From contig JAPPIB010000051.1 of NCBI GenBank assembly GCA_028820695.1, forward strand, positions 1-55,229: 55,229 nucleotides of DNA, written 5' to 3'. This stretch comes from Acidiferrobacterales bacterium (GTDB lineage: Bacteria > Pseudomonadota > Gammaproteobacteria > Arenicellales > JAJDZL01). A model generated the notes under the pieces. That model made no database searches, had not been told where the DNA came from, and saw nothing but the letters and a program-made list of their open reading frames with translations. Position numbers and translations under genes: made by a program. This document shows positions 18,295 to 26,798 of the stretch, piece by piece; positions within the stretch are counted from its first letter, which is position 1, and each line of letters opens with the position of its first letter.

Positions 18295-19011
18295 TCAATT
18301 GTTTTTCAACTTGCGCAATGTGTCCGCATCCTGTCCGAACAAGATTTTCTTTTCTTCCTCTGTCATCTTCTGGGGACTCGGGTTCACCTGCTTGGCCACG
18401 TCATATGCACGAACTGTTGCGGGGCGACTTCTTATTTGCTCAAACCACCGGCTGAGATTCTCAAACTCCGAAAGATGCTGTCGTTGTCGCTCGTGAGGGA
18501 CAATCCATGGGTAACATGCCATGTCGACAATCGTATATTCCCGCCCGCAGATGAATTCGCTGTCCGCCAGCTGGTCGTCCAAAATTGCATACAGCCGCGA
18601 CACCTCTCCGACATAGCGTTTGATCGCATATGGATTCTCTTCTTCAAGATAGACCACGAAGTGATGGTTCTGACCGGCCATCGGACCCAGATTCGCCATC
18701 TGCCAGAAAAGCCACTTCAGAACGCTGGCTCGTCCGCTGACCCCGGAAGGAATGAAAACGCCGTGCTTTTCTGCAAGATATAGAAGCATGGCGCCTGATT
18801 CGAACAGTGACACCTTTTCACTGCCATCTGCGGGCTGGTTGTCAACCATTGCCGGAATTCGGTTGTTTGGAGAGATTTGCAGAAAGTCGGCAGTGAATTG
18901 CTCACCTTTGCCGATATTGACAGGAATGATTTCGTAGTCGACACCCGCTTCTTCAAAGAACATGGTAACCTTATGCCCATTGGGCGTGGTCCAATAATAC
19001 AAATCGTACAT
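18295..19011 (-). CDS. Nu-class glutathione S-transferase / disulfide-bond oxidoreductase (YfcG/YghU type)
   Basis: A 238-residue cytoplasmic GST. The N-terminal thioredoxin-fold half has YYWTTPNGHKVTMFFEEAG, with the Thr and Asn of the TPNGHKV motif that define Nu-class enzymes such as YfcG, and NNRIPAMVDNQP with the cis-Pro that binds glutathione. SLFESGAMLLYLAEKHG supplies the Glu-Ser pair. The all-helical C-terminal domain ends with a charged tail. It has AAGGGG before its ATG. It lies within the carnitine array between BKACE and the CoA-transferase. It may protect against reactive intermediates, or serve a separate redox role. Confidence 0.9.
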   Translation of the reverse strand: MYDLYYWTTPNGHKVTMFFEEAGVDYEIIPVNIGKGEQFTADFLQISPNNRIPAMVDNQPADGSEKVSLFESGAMLLYLAEKHGVFIPSGVSGRASVLKWLFWQMANLGPMAGQNHHFVVYLEEENPYAIKRYVGEVSRLYAILDDQLADSEFICGREYTIVDMACYPWIVPHERQRQHLSEFENLSRWFEQIRSRPATVRAYDVAKQVNPSPQKMTEEEKKILFGQDADTLRKLKNN

Positions 19012-19068
19012 GGTTGATTCCCCTTCGCTAGAGTGTGGTCGATCGTCGACCTGTCATACGGCGCGCAT

Positions 19069-19902
19069 TCAAGCGGCCATTCGCAATCCCAAAATCTCTC
19101 TGGCTTCTGTCACTGTCGCCGGACGCCGACCAAACTCGCCGGCAACATCAACAATCTTCGTAACCAGTTCGGCGTTGCTCGCAGCCAGTCGGTCCCGATC
19201 ATAGCGGATGTTGTCTTCCAGACCGGTTCGACAGTGCCCGCCAAGTTCCAGGCACCATTGGTTCACCGTATACTGATGTCGGGCGACTCCGGCAGCTGTC
19301 CAGGTTGCGCCCGGCAAGACATCATTCAACTCGGAAATCAGGAACTCAAGCAAACTTCGACGTGCCGGCAACGCATTCGGTATGCCAAGTACAAACTGCA
19401 CATGTGCAGGTGCCGCAAGGAGATCTCGCCGGACCAGTGAAGCCGCGTTATACAGCATTGCGACATCGAAAATCTCAATCTCCGGTTTGATGTCATACTG
19501 CAGCATCGTTGACGCCAACTCATCAACGAATGAAGGTGGGTTCTCATAGATTGACGTCGGGAAATTGACTGAGCCCGTTGCGAGCGAGGCCATATCGGGC
19601 CGAAGCCTCAGCATGGCGCCTCGCTGGCTGAGTTCCCTGCCGCGACCGCCTGTAGAGAATTGGATGACCATGCCGGGGCAGTATTTCGTCACACCTTCCT
19701 GAATTTCGGCAAATTTCTCCGGATCCGACCCGGGCGACTGATCTTCGTTACGCACGTGGATGTGTACCAGGGACGCACCAGCCTCAAACGCCTCATGCGT
19801 CGACTCAATTTGCTCAGGCGGTGTTACCGGTACGGCCGGGTTGTCCTCTTTTCTGGGGACTGCACCGGTGATGGCAACAGTGATAATGCACGGTTCTGAC
19901 AT
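19069..19902 (-). CDS. BKACE family beta-keto acid cleavage enzyme (dehydrocarnitine cleavage)
   Basis: A 277-residue TIM-barrel enzyme of the BKACE (formerly DUF849) family, which condenses a beta-keto acid with acetyl-CoA and splits it into acetoacetate and a new CoA ester. The zinc-binding VHIHVRNEDQSPGSD, QFSTGGRGRELSQRG, SLATGSVNFPTSIY and WTAAGVARHQ are typical. Next to L-carnitine dehydrogenase the expected reaction is 3-dehydrocarnitine plus acetyl-CoA giving betainyl-CoA and acetoacetate, an established activity for one BKACE group. The assignment to that group is from context. AAAGGAGAG precedes the ATG; the carboxyltransferase gene ends 22 bp upstream. Confidence 0.92.
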   Translation of the reverse strand: MSEPCIITVAITGAVPRKEDNPAVPVTPPEQIESTHEAFEAGASLVHIHVRNEDQSPGSDPEKFAEIQEGVTKYCPGMVIQFSTGGRGRELSQRGAMLRLRPDMASLATGSVNFPTSIYENPPSFVDELASTMLQYDIKPEIEIFDVAMLYNAASLVRRDLLAAPAHVQFVLGIPNALPARRSLLEFLISELNDVLPGATWTAAGVARHQYTVNQWCLELGGHCRTGLEDNIRYDRDRLAASNAELVTKIVDVAGEFGRRPATVTEAREILGLRMAA

Positions 19903-19924
19903 GACTATCTCTCCTTTGGGATTC

Positions 19925-21379
19925 TCAGGCTGTTTTTGCCTTGAGACTGAAAGAACGAATGGACGGACGCGAAGCCAATTCCCTGATCAGCGTCGTCAAT
20001 GGTGAGCCGGTTACGGAAGTCGAATCCAGGCGGATCGGACCAGCGCCTTTCAACGCTGAATATTCCTTTTCGGCGTAGAACGCAGCGAGCAGAAGATCAT
20101 CGTCCGACGCGAACGGTCCCCTCGTCCTGCGCAAGCGTTCCAGGGCCGGTGGAACATGCGCACCGGGACGCTCCCGAATTGGTTCCGCGCCTCGGGCAAT
20201 CTTGTCATATAGGTTGGGTTCGATTTCACCGGCCACCTCACCATACCCACCTTGGACATACAGTCGTACCTCATCGGGAACTGCATCATAGCGATCATTT
20301 CCGCGGTCTCGACCCATTACATTGAGTACCGACTGGGTAATGATGTATTGAGCGAACGGGCTGACTACGATTGGATAGCCGAGATCAGCTCTTACATGCC
20401 CGGCCTCCTCCAGAATCTCCTGAAGCCGGTCCTCGATGCCGAGTGTACCCAACTGATAGCGCAGATTCGAAATCATTCCGCCGGGCACTTGATGGTGATA
20501 GTGAAATTCGTCATATTCCGCGACTTCGCCAACGGGCTTGTTTTCAGTCTTTGCAAGGTAGGCCAGCTTGTCGGCAACCTGTTCGACCTGCCCGAGATCC
20601 ACATCAGTCTCATAACCCCTACGCTGGCAATTGCGCACGAACAGCTCGGTCGGCGGATGTGAGGCGCCGTTCGCCAAGGTTGATGTTGCAGTGTGCACGA
20701 CATCGACGCCGTAATCAACGGCAAGCAACGCAGTATAAGGCGCAAGTCCGGACAGGCAATGGGAGTGAAGTTGGAGCGGCAAGTCACCGATCGCGTTCTT
20801 CAGCGCAGGAATCAGGGTCGGTACCCGGTCCGGACGCAAAAGGCCACTGGGATCCTTGATATATACACCATCAACGTCCAGTTTGATCAGTTCTCTCGCT
20901 TTTCTCGCGTAGTACTCGTCAGTGTGGACCGGGCTGACGGTATAAACCAGCCCCCCGACCGTTTGCAATCCATGCTGTTTGGCTGCACGTATGGGGATCT
21001 CAAGGTTTCGGATGTCATTGATGGCATCATACGGGGTGTGGTATCTCATACCATTGGCGGCAAATCGCTCCGCTGCCAGCTCAACCACGTCATCTGCAAA
21101 GAACTCAAATGTGAACAGACTCTGACCGCGAGTATGGATGATCAGGGGAGTCTCCTGGACCCAACTGCTCAGAATGCGCATCCGCTCCCAGGGGTCTTCG
21201 TGAAGGTATCGCACACAAACATCGAAAACCGCACCGCCAACAAGATCAAGGGCCTCAAACCCTGAACGGTCTAGAATTGGGGCGATGTCTTTCATCATCG
21301 CCGTTGTCATGCGCGTTGCCCACAGACATTGGTGTGCGTCACGCATCGTCAGGTCAATCAGGTTAACTTTTCGCGCCAT
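19925..21379 (-). CDS. Biotin-dependent carboxyltransferase subunit (PycB/OadA family), divergent active site
   Basis: A 484-residue HMGL-like TIM-barrel carboxyltransferase of the pyruvate carboxylase B / oxaloacetate decarboxylase alpha family, without a fused biotinyl domain. Family blocks are DLTMRDAHQCLWATRM, GGAVFDVCVRYLHEDPWERM, DGVYIKDPSGLL (the lysine that is carbamylated in relatives) and LQLHSHCLSG (metal-binding His pair). The segment aligning with GTSQP of pyruvate carboxylases reads GASHPPTE, so the Thr implicated in proton transfer appears to be Ala. Substrate may therefore not be pyruvate. ATG 21379 lies one base after the biotin carboxylase stop, with GGAG upstream. The first 60 codons of the longer frame are rejected as a run into the upstream gene. 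Confidence 0.85.
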   Translation of the reverse strand: MARKVNLIDLTMRDAHQCLWATRMTTAMMKDIAPILDRSGFEALDLVGGAVFDVCVRYLHEDPWERMRILSSWVQETPLIIHTRGQSLFTFEFFADDVVELAAERFAANGMRYHTPYDAINDIRNLEIPIRAAKQHGLQTVGGLVYTVSPVHTDEYYARKARELIKLDVDGVYIKDPSGLLRPDRVPTLIPALKNAIGDLPLQLHSHCLSGLAPYTALLAVDYGVDVVHTATSTLANGASHPPTELFVRNCQRRGYETDVDLGQVEQVADKLAYLAKTENKPVGEVAEYDEFHYHHQVPGGMISNLRYQLGTLGIEDRLQEILEEAGHVRADLGYPIVVSPFAQYIITQSVLNVMGRDRGNDRYDAVPDEVRLYVQGGYGEVAGEIEPNLYDKIARGAEPIRERPGAHVPPALERLRRTRGPFASDDDLLLAAFYAEKEYSALKGAGPIRLDSTSVTGSPLTTLIRELASRPSIRSFSLKAKTA

Positions 21380-21380
21380 C

Positions 21381-22733
21381 TCAAGTGTGCTCCGGGAGAA
21401 ACTTGTCTTCCACCCATTTGGTTGAAATGTTACCTGTTTTGAAATCGGTGTGCCGTAGCAATTTCTGATGGAATCCGATCGTGGTAGCGACGCCCGCGAT
21501 CTGAAATTCCTCCAAGGCCTGTTCGGCGCGGGCCAGTGCGTGTTCTCGATCATGACCATGAATGATCAGCTTTGCGATCATCGAATCATAATATGGACTG
21601 ATCCGGAATGACTCATAGGCATGGGTGTCCACGCGTACTCCCGTTGTGGCCGGCGACTTCCAATGTGTGATCACCCCCGGTGAAGGAATAAAATCATTCT
21701 GCCAGTTTTCGGCATTGATTCGAAATTCAATGGCATGCCCGCGATACTGTACGTGTGGCGCAATACTCGACAGCGACTCCCCGCCGGCAATTCGAATCTG
21801 GGCCTCGACCAAGTCCAATCCGAAAAGCTGTTCCGTTACCGGATGTTCCACCTGGATCCGCGTATTCATCTCGATAAAGTAGTATCGCTTGCGGTCTTCG
21901 GTCAGGACAAACTCCACCGTCCCAGCCCCTCTGTAGCCGATGGACTTCCCCAGTCGGACTGCACAATCATGCAATCCTTCGCGCATGGAATCATCGATCA
22001 CACTGCAGGGCGACTCCTCTACGAGTTTCTGATGTCTGCGCTGGATCGTACAGTCACGCTCGCCCAGAGCGATGACATTGCCGTCATTATCCGCCAGGAT
22101 CTGCACTTCAACGTGACGAATCCCGGTCAGGTACTTTTCCAGATACAGTTCGCCATCGCCGAATGCGGATTGCGCTTCCGCGGCAGCCTGTGTGAACTCT
22201 GAAACAAACAGTTCGGCGTCCCGAACAATTCTCATCCCTCGCCCGCCTCCACCGCCGCGGGCTTTAATCAGCACGGGAAAATCGATGTCTTTAGCAATTC
22301 TCAACGCCTGGTGCGCGTCCTTGAAAGACGACTGGGAGCCTGGCACGACTTCAATGTTGAGCTTGACCGCTTCAGCACGTGCCTGTGACTTATCTCCCAT
22401 ACGCTCAATCGAATCAGGGTGAGGACCGATGAAAATCAAGCCTTCACGCTCACATAACCGGGCAAATTGGGAGTTTTCTGATAGAAACCCGTAGCCAGGA
22501 TGTATAGCTTGGCAATCGGTAGCAACTGCGGCGTGAATCAGGCCGTTGTGATTCAGGTAACTGTGGCTGGCAGTATTCGGACCGATTCTGATACTGTCGT
22601 CTGCCTGCAATACGTGTAGGGACTTGCGGTCGGCGTCAGTGTAGACAGCAACGCTCTGAATGCCCAGGTTTCGACAAGCCTGAACCACACGTAAGGCAAT
22701 CTCACCGCGGTTCGCAATCAGTAACCGTTTCAT
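21381..22733 (-). CDS. Biotin carboxylase subunit (AccC/PycA family)
   Basis: A 450-residue ATP-grasp biotin carboxylase that carboxylates the biotin of a separate carrier protein with bicarbonate and ATP. The opening KRLLIANRGEIALRV, AIHPGYGFLSEN, the glycine-rich loop KARGGGGGRGMRIV, HVEVQILAD, GERDCTIQRRHQKLVEESP and FIEMNTRIQVEHPVTE (catalytic Glu, Asn and Arg) are all intact. Length equals AccC. It is the first gene of the nine-gene minus-strand array and is coupled to the carboxyltransferase subunit, pointing to a three-subunit pyruvate-carboxylase-like enzyme whose carrier is encoded at 26231. It could also be a second AccC. Confidence 0.92.
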   Translation of the reverse strand: MKRLLIANRGEIALRVVQACRNLGIQSVAVYTDADRKSLHVLQADDSIRIGPNTASHSYLNHNGLIHAAVATDCQAIHPGYGFLSENSQFARLCEREGLIFIGPHPDSIERMGDKSQARAEAVKLNIEVVPGSQSSFKDAHQALRIAKDIDFPVLIKARGGGGGRGMRIVRDAELFVSEFTQAAAEAQSAFGDGELYLEKYLTGIRHVEVQILADNDGNVIALGERDCTIQRRHQKLVEESPCSVIDDSMREGLHDCAVRLGKSIGYRGAGTVEFVLTEDRKRYYFIEMNTRIQVEHPVTEQLFGLDLVEAQIRIAGGESLSSIAPHVQYRGHAIEFRINAENWQNDFIPSPGVITHWKSPATTGVRVDTHAYESFRISPYYDSMIAKLIIHGHDREHALARAEQALEEFQIAGVATTIGFHQKLLRHTDFKTGNISTKWVEDKFLPEHT

Positions 22734-23121
22734 ATCAAATCCACAATCCCGAGTTTCAGGTCAGCGGCAGATGCCAAACTGCCCACCAAACCATGTTTGG
22801 TCTGATTTTCCGAAAAAGTATAGCCCATTGTCACGCAGCTTCGGATGAATCAGTTGGCACTTACCGCAGTGTCAACAACTGGATATAGATACGGAAAAGG
22901 GTATCGGGAAATTTGTGGAATGGTATCGGCAATACCATAACTGATTGCCAGGTCACGCGGCAGTTCTGCGGCGTATTCAACTCGATTGGATCACCAGCAT
23001 CACAGCAAAACGCGATTGGCAAATAATCTGACAGCTTGATCAAACAGCAATTGCCCGAAATCCGAAGAGTCCGGGCAATTGCAAATCAGATCACTGCGTT
23101 GGCAGAATCGATTGTCTCATG
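22734..23121. other. 388-bp intergenic region with a terminator-like hairpin
   Basis: No supported gene lies between the biotin carboxylase start and the BCCT stop. A 60-codon minus-strand frame at 22861-23043 has no family resemblance. A strong hairpin at 23047-23082 closes the BCCT unit. The remaining stretch probably holds the promoter of the carnitine array, but no convincing -35/-10 pair was picked out. Confidence 0.6.
23047..23082 (-). terminator. Hairpin downstream of the BCCT gene
   Basis: Perfect 11-bp arms GCAATTGCCCG (23047-23057) and CGGGCAATTGC (23072-23082) flank a 14-nt loop that contains a TTCG core on the minus strand. It lies 40 bp after the BCCT stop and is followed on the minus strand by TGTTTG, only moderately T-rich. 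It would separate the transporter unit from the carnitine array. Confidence 0.65.
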
Positions 23122-24726
23122 CTATCGATTCAGATAGACCTTCTCTCGGCGGTCGGCGAAGTCGGGAAGCGGATGATCCTCGCGAAGCGCTTTTGTGATT
23201 CCGTAAACCATAAGCAAGCAAATTATCGCGAGCGGCAGTGCAGCAACGATTGACGCTGTCTGCAAGGCTTGCAGTCCACCTGCCAGCAGCAGGACTCCAG
23301 CCACAACGCCCGAAAGCAGTCCCCAGAACAGTCTGAATTTGATCGGCGGGTGCTCGTCGCCCATAGACAGCATCGTACAGATAACCAGCGTGCCGGAATC
23401 CGAAGATGTGACAAACCAGGAAATAAGCAGAATCGTTGTCAGAACTGTCAACACCGAAGTAAACCAACCAAGGTTCAAGCCTGTCAGAGCCGCATAGATT
23501 GCATTCGAATAGTCATCATTGACAACATCGATCAAGCCGATTTGATTGAATAGTTCCATTCCGATAGAACCACCGCCAAATACTGCGAGCCACAGAATCA
23601 ATACTGCAGTAGGCATCAGCAATACGAATGTGACGAATTCTCGAATCGTTCGACCTCGCGATATTCGCGCGATAAACAATCCCACAAACGGACACCAGGC
23701 GATCCACCAGCCCCAGTAAAAAACTGTCCACCAGCTCTGCCATTGACTTTCCGGATCTCCATCGATCAGGAAACCCATCGGAATGACGTTCCACAAATAA
23801 TCTCCCGTCACCGTCACCATAATTCCCAGTATGAATGCGGTAGGACCGAAGATGAGAAAAACCACCATCAGCACGATGCTTGCGATAACGTTCGCTTCAC
23901 TGAGTATTCTCACACCTTTTTCGACTCCGGTTACCGCCGATGTCGTACCCATTATGGTAATTGCGCCGATCAGAATCAGCTGATTGCCAACGGAATTGGT
24001 GAATCCAAAAAGACTCTCCAACCCGGCATTGATTGCTAGCACACCCATTCCGAGTGAAGTGGCGAGACCAAAGATAGTACCGAACACACCGACCAGATCA
24101 ACGATATGGCCCCAAACACCGAATATCCGTTCTTTCAGTACCGGATATAACGCAGTTCTCAGAGTTAGAGGAAGATCGTTGCGATAGGCAAAGTAGGCGA
24201 GGCACAACCCGACTAGAACGTACAGGCCCCAACCGTGAAATCCCCAATGGAACAGGGTAATTCGAACGGCAATGACCGCGGCTTCTGCGGTATTGGGTTC
24301 AACTCCCGCGGCTTCAAGGTACGGATTGCCTTGCACATGATAGAGTGGCTCCGCCACTCCCCAGTACAACAGACCGGAACCGAGTCCGGCACTGAAAAGC
24401 ATGCTGACCCACGACCAGGTTGAGAAATCCGGTGTGTCTTCGTCCTTGCCGAGTTTGATGTCCCCAAACCTGCTGAATGGCAACCACATGACACTCACGA
24501 GCACCGCGCAGACTGTACCAATGTAAAACCAGTCAAGCGACGTGGTGATAAATCCGTTAATTCCAGAGAAGAACGTTCCTGCGCGCTCCACGTCTGATAT
24601 CGTGTAACCCACGAATCCAACAATCATGACCATCGAAGCAATAGCCATGAATGAGTTCGAACCCGCTAATATGCCCGACGATGCGACATGAGATCCATTC
24701 GGTTTTTGATGATCGTTATTACTCAT
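23122..24726 (-). CDS. BCCT family transporter (betaine/carnitine/choline)
   Basis: A 534-residue inner-membrane carrier with about 12 helices. The BCCT signature tryptophan region is clear: VFYWGWWIAWCPFVGLFIARISRGRTIR is split across helix 8, preceded by QWQSWWT. LLYWGVAEPLYH and LFHWGFHGWGLYVLVG are also family blocks. The glycine motif GMGIG typical of sodium-coupled members reads AGLGSG (residues 113-118), so coupling may differ. Adjacent carnitine genes suggest carnitine, betaine or a related amine. CAGGAG lies before the ATG. It follows an ABC-type binding protein by 19 bp, an odd pairing. Confidence 0.92.
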   Translation of the reverse strand: MSNNDHQKPNGSHVASSGILAGSNSFMAIASMVMIVGFVGYTISDVERAGTFFSGINGFITTSLDWFYIGTVCAVLVSVMWLPFSRFGDIKLGKDEDTPDFSTWSWVSMLFSAGLGSGLLYWGVAEPLYHVQGNPYLEAAGVEPNTAEAAVIAVRITLFHWGFHGWGLYVLVGLCLAYFAYRNDLPLTLRTALYPVLKERIFGVWGHIVDLVGVFGTIFGLATSLGMGVLAINAGLESLFGFTNSVGNQLILIGAITIMGTTSAVTGVEKGVRILSEANVIASIVLMVVFLIFGPTAFILGIMVTVTGDYLWNVIPMGFLIDGDPESQWQSWWTVFYWGWWIAWCPFVGLFIARISRGRTIREFVTFVLLMPTAVLILWLAVFGGGSIGMELFNQIGLIDVVNDDYSNAIYAALTGLNLGWFTSVLTVLTTILLISWFVTSSDSGTLVICTMLSMGDEHPPIKFRLFWGLLSGVVAGVLLLAGGLQALQTASIVAALPLAIICLLMVYGITKALREDHPLPDFADRREKVYLNR

Positions 24727-24745
24727 TTCAATTCACTCCTGATTT

Positions 24746-25858
24746 CTATCTCACGCCGCCGATCGCACCTTGGCGAGGCGCTTTCATTGCCCATTCTTCA
24801 AACTTTTCGGAAATTCTCACATAGTTTTCCGCCCACCACCGGGCATCCGATGCCAGTGTGAACCCAGACTTTGCGTTTGGCCCGGTAACGAACCCGGACT
24901 TGATTTCATCTGGAATCAGATCATAGGCAGACAGACGCGTCGGTTCAATCGGTTGGTGCATCGCCTGTCCCGCCAAAGCATCACTGCTGCTCGCATATCT
25001 AATGAATTCAAACGCTGCTTCGAGATTCTGTGTGCCCTTTGGAACCGCATACAAGTCCATTTCGGTGATAGCTCCATCAGTTACGATAGCGATTGGACTG
25101 TTCTGCTGCCGAATTCGATCCGTTGCTGAAACCGTCCAAATTCCACTCATCGTTACCAACCCGTCTTCAAGATACCTGATCGGTTCATTTTCGTAAGCCC
25201 ACCAAAGAAGTCCGGACCGGATTCTGTCCAGCATCTTGAAGGCCCGTTCCAATCCCTCGTCAGTCTCCAAAGTTGCATAGATATCTTCAAGGGGAACACC
25301 ATCGGCCATCAGCGCCCATTCCATGAGCACAGACGGGTCGCGCCTGGCGGCTCGGGGACCCGGGAATCTTTCAACATCAAAAAAATCGGCTACCGTCGTC
25401 GGAGCGTCATCCCCAAATACCCGGGTATCGTATGCGAATGACGAAGACCATCGTATGCCACCAATCCCGCATTCGTTCAACGCACCTTCAACGAAATCCT
25501 CTGATGCCGGTACGCCATCGATGCCATCAGGCAAATTAATATCGGTGAGAGGTTCTAGCAAGCCTTCTGCGCAACCGCGCAAAACGTCCGCTTCAGTCAT
25601 ATCGATAACATCCCAGATTACGTTTGCGGACTCAACCTGGTTACGCACTTCCTTCAGGCCCCCGGCATAATGCTCTACAGCGACCGATTTTCCTGTCATC
25701 TGTTCGTACGGGCGAACAAACCCCAGCATCTGAGCGCGCATATAAGGCCCTGTCCAACTTACGAATGTCACATCCTCGTGGGCATGTGCACTAAGAGAAA
25801 TGCCTGAAGCACAAAGCGACAGCAGACAGATGCGGGACAAATTTCTAAAGACTTTCAT
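24746..25858 (-). CDS. Periplasmic solute-binding protein, PotD/PotF-like (ABC family 1), orphan
   Basis: A 370-residue secreted binding protein. The first 27 residues form a signal peptide ending in AHAHE. The mature part shows the polyamine-type family layout: VTFVSWTGPYMRAQML, NVIWDVIDMTEADVLRGCAEG, SFAYDTRVF, DLYAVPKGTQNLEAAFEFIRYASS. AGGAGGTG is spaced 9 bp from the ATG, better than a GTG 12 bp upstream. No ABC permease or ATPase lies nearby. Instead the BCCT gene follows after 19 bp. It may deliver substrate to a distant ABC transporter or, less conventionally, act with the BCCT carrier. Confidence 0.85.
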   Translation of the reverse strand: MKVFRNLSRICLLSLCASGISLSAHAHEDVTFVSWTGPYMRAQMLGFVRPYEQMTGKSVAVEHYAGGLKEVRNQVESANVIWDVIDMTEADVLRGCAEGLLEPLTDINLPDGIDGVPASEDFVEGALNECGIGGIRWSSSFAYDTRVFGDDAPTTVADFFDVERFPGPRAARRDPSVLMEWALMADGVPLEDIYATLETDEGLERAFKMLDRIRSGLLWWAYENEPIRYLEDGLVTMSGIWTVSATDRIRQQNSPIAIVTDGAITEMDLYAVPKGTQNLEAAFEFIRYASSSDALAGQAMHQPIEPTRLSAYDLIPDEIKSGFVTGPNAKSGFTLASDARWWAENYVRISEKFEEWAMKAPRQGAIGGVR

Positions 25859-26230
25859 GGCGAGTGACACCTCCTGATAGAAATGAAAAACTCTTACTTT
25901 TATGAATGATTTAGTTGCATATCATTCAATTATAACGAGATACTCAAATCGACAATTAAAAGAGACCGTTTCGAAGGCTGTAATGTAATGATGTTTCGCG
26001 CGAAAGCCGCGACTTAAAAGTACTTACCCCAAAATGCAAACCCCGCACCCTGCGGTCGAAGCTACAGGGGGTATTTTGAAACGAGGACCAACTTGCAAAT
26101 AATTTTTATTTGGTATATACGATTGAATACAAGAATACGAAAGAAAACGAGAATCTAGAAAGTACAAGTATTCTTCCAACGAATTTTTTACCGCCTCATG
26201 GCAAGCTGAGCCTCGCCGGGATGCAGTTCT
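25859..26230. other. 372-bp A+T-rich divergent intergenic region
   Basis: No gene is visible. The region separates the leftward binding-protein/BCCT unit from the rightward carrier/TRAP unit and must hold both promoters. On the plus strand TTGCAA (26093-26098) and TATACG (26116-26121) are spaced 17 bp, a possible promoter for the carrier gene. A short CCCTG/CAGGG dyad lies at 26048-26069. No known riboswitch pattern was recognised. Confidence 0.5.
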
Positions 26231-26734
26231 GTGAATCTGAGTTATCAGGACATTGCTGAAATACTCAAGTCAATCGATGAATCCGATGCGGAACAGATCG
26301 AGATTGAAGTCGAAGGCTTTCGTCTGGCTGTTCGCAAGCGGACTGAAGGCACCCAAGCCCCACAAGGCGACCGTATAACAGCAGACCCCCTCGCGCTGCC
26401 CGAAAAGGCCGAGCCTGAGGTCGCACCGCCAGCACCGGAACCGGCAAGTCAGGTATCGGCATCGCATGAACCTGCACAAGTGGAAGCCCCTGCCGATCAC
26501 TCGATCATACGGGCCCCGATGGTTGGTACGTTCTACCGCCGACCCGACCCGGAATCTGAACCATTCGTCAAGCAAGGTTCAACCGTCAGGGCCGGTGATC
26601 CGCTTTGCCTCATCGAGGTGATGAAACTGTACACAACCATCGAGAGTACGGTAGACGGAACCGTCGTGTCAATTTTCGCAGAAGAAGGCAGTCTCGTTGA
26701 ATTCAATCAGCAATTGTTTCTGCTCAGTCCGTAA
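26231..26734 (+). CDS. Biotin carboxyl carrier protein (AccB-like)
   Basis: A 167-residue biotin carrier. An N-terminal helical segment (NLSYQDIAEILKSIDESDAEQIEIEVEG) resembles AccB, followed by a Pro/Ala/Glu-rich linker (about 50-92) and a biotinyl domain (about 95-167) with RAPMVGTFYRRPDPESEPF, the thumb of AccB-type carriers, and the biotinylation site EVMKL (the usual form is EAMKM). The start is GTG with a weak ribosome-binding sequence. It is the only carrier in the window and is the obvious partner for the biotin carboxylase and carboxyltransferase at 19.9-22.7 kb, though it lies in a divergent unit 64 bp before the TRAP binding protein. Confidence 0.9.
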   Translation: MNLSYQDIAEILKSIDESDAEQIEIEVEGFRLAVRKRTEGTQAPQGDRITADPLALPEKAEPEVAPPAPEPASQVSASHEPAQVEAPADHSIIRAPMVGTFYRRPDPESEPFVKQGSTVRAGDPLCLIEVMKLYTTIESTVDGTVVSIFAEEGSLVEFNQQLFLLSP

Positions 26735-26798
26735 GGGGAAACATCTGGAATGCAGAACGACATACATACTTTAATTTCAAAATGAAGGAGGAAAAGTA

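Noticed and set aside
14117..22733. Anaerobic CaiTABCDE carnitine reduction pathway
   Set aside because: No CaiA reductase or CaiT in the array, and the presence of carnitine dehydrogenase and BKACE indicates the aerobic cleavage route.
22861..23043. 60-codon minus-strand frame between the biotin carboxylase and BCCT genes
   Set aside because: No recognisable motif and no ribosome-binding sequence; it is probably chance.
25859..26230. A riboswitch in the divergent region before the biotin carrier gene
   Set aside because: The short CCCTG/CAGGG pairing does not match the glycine, SAM or other riboswitch cores I know.
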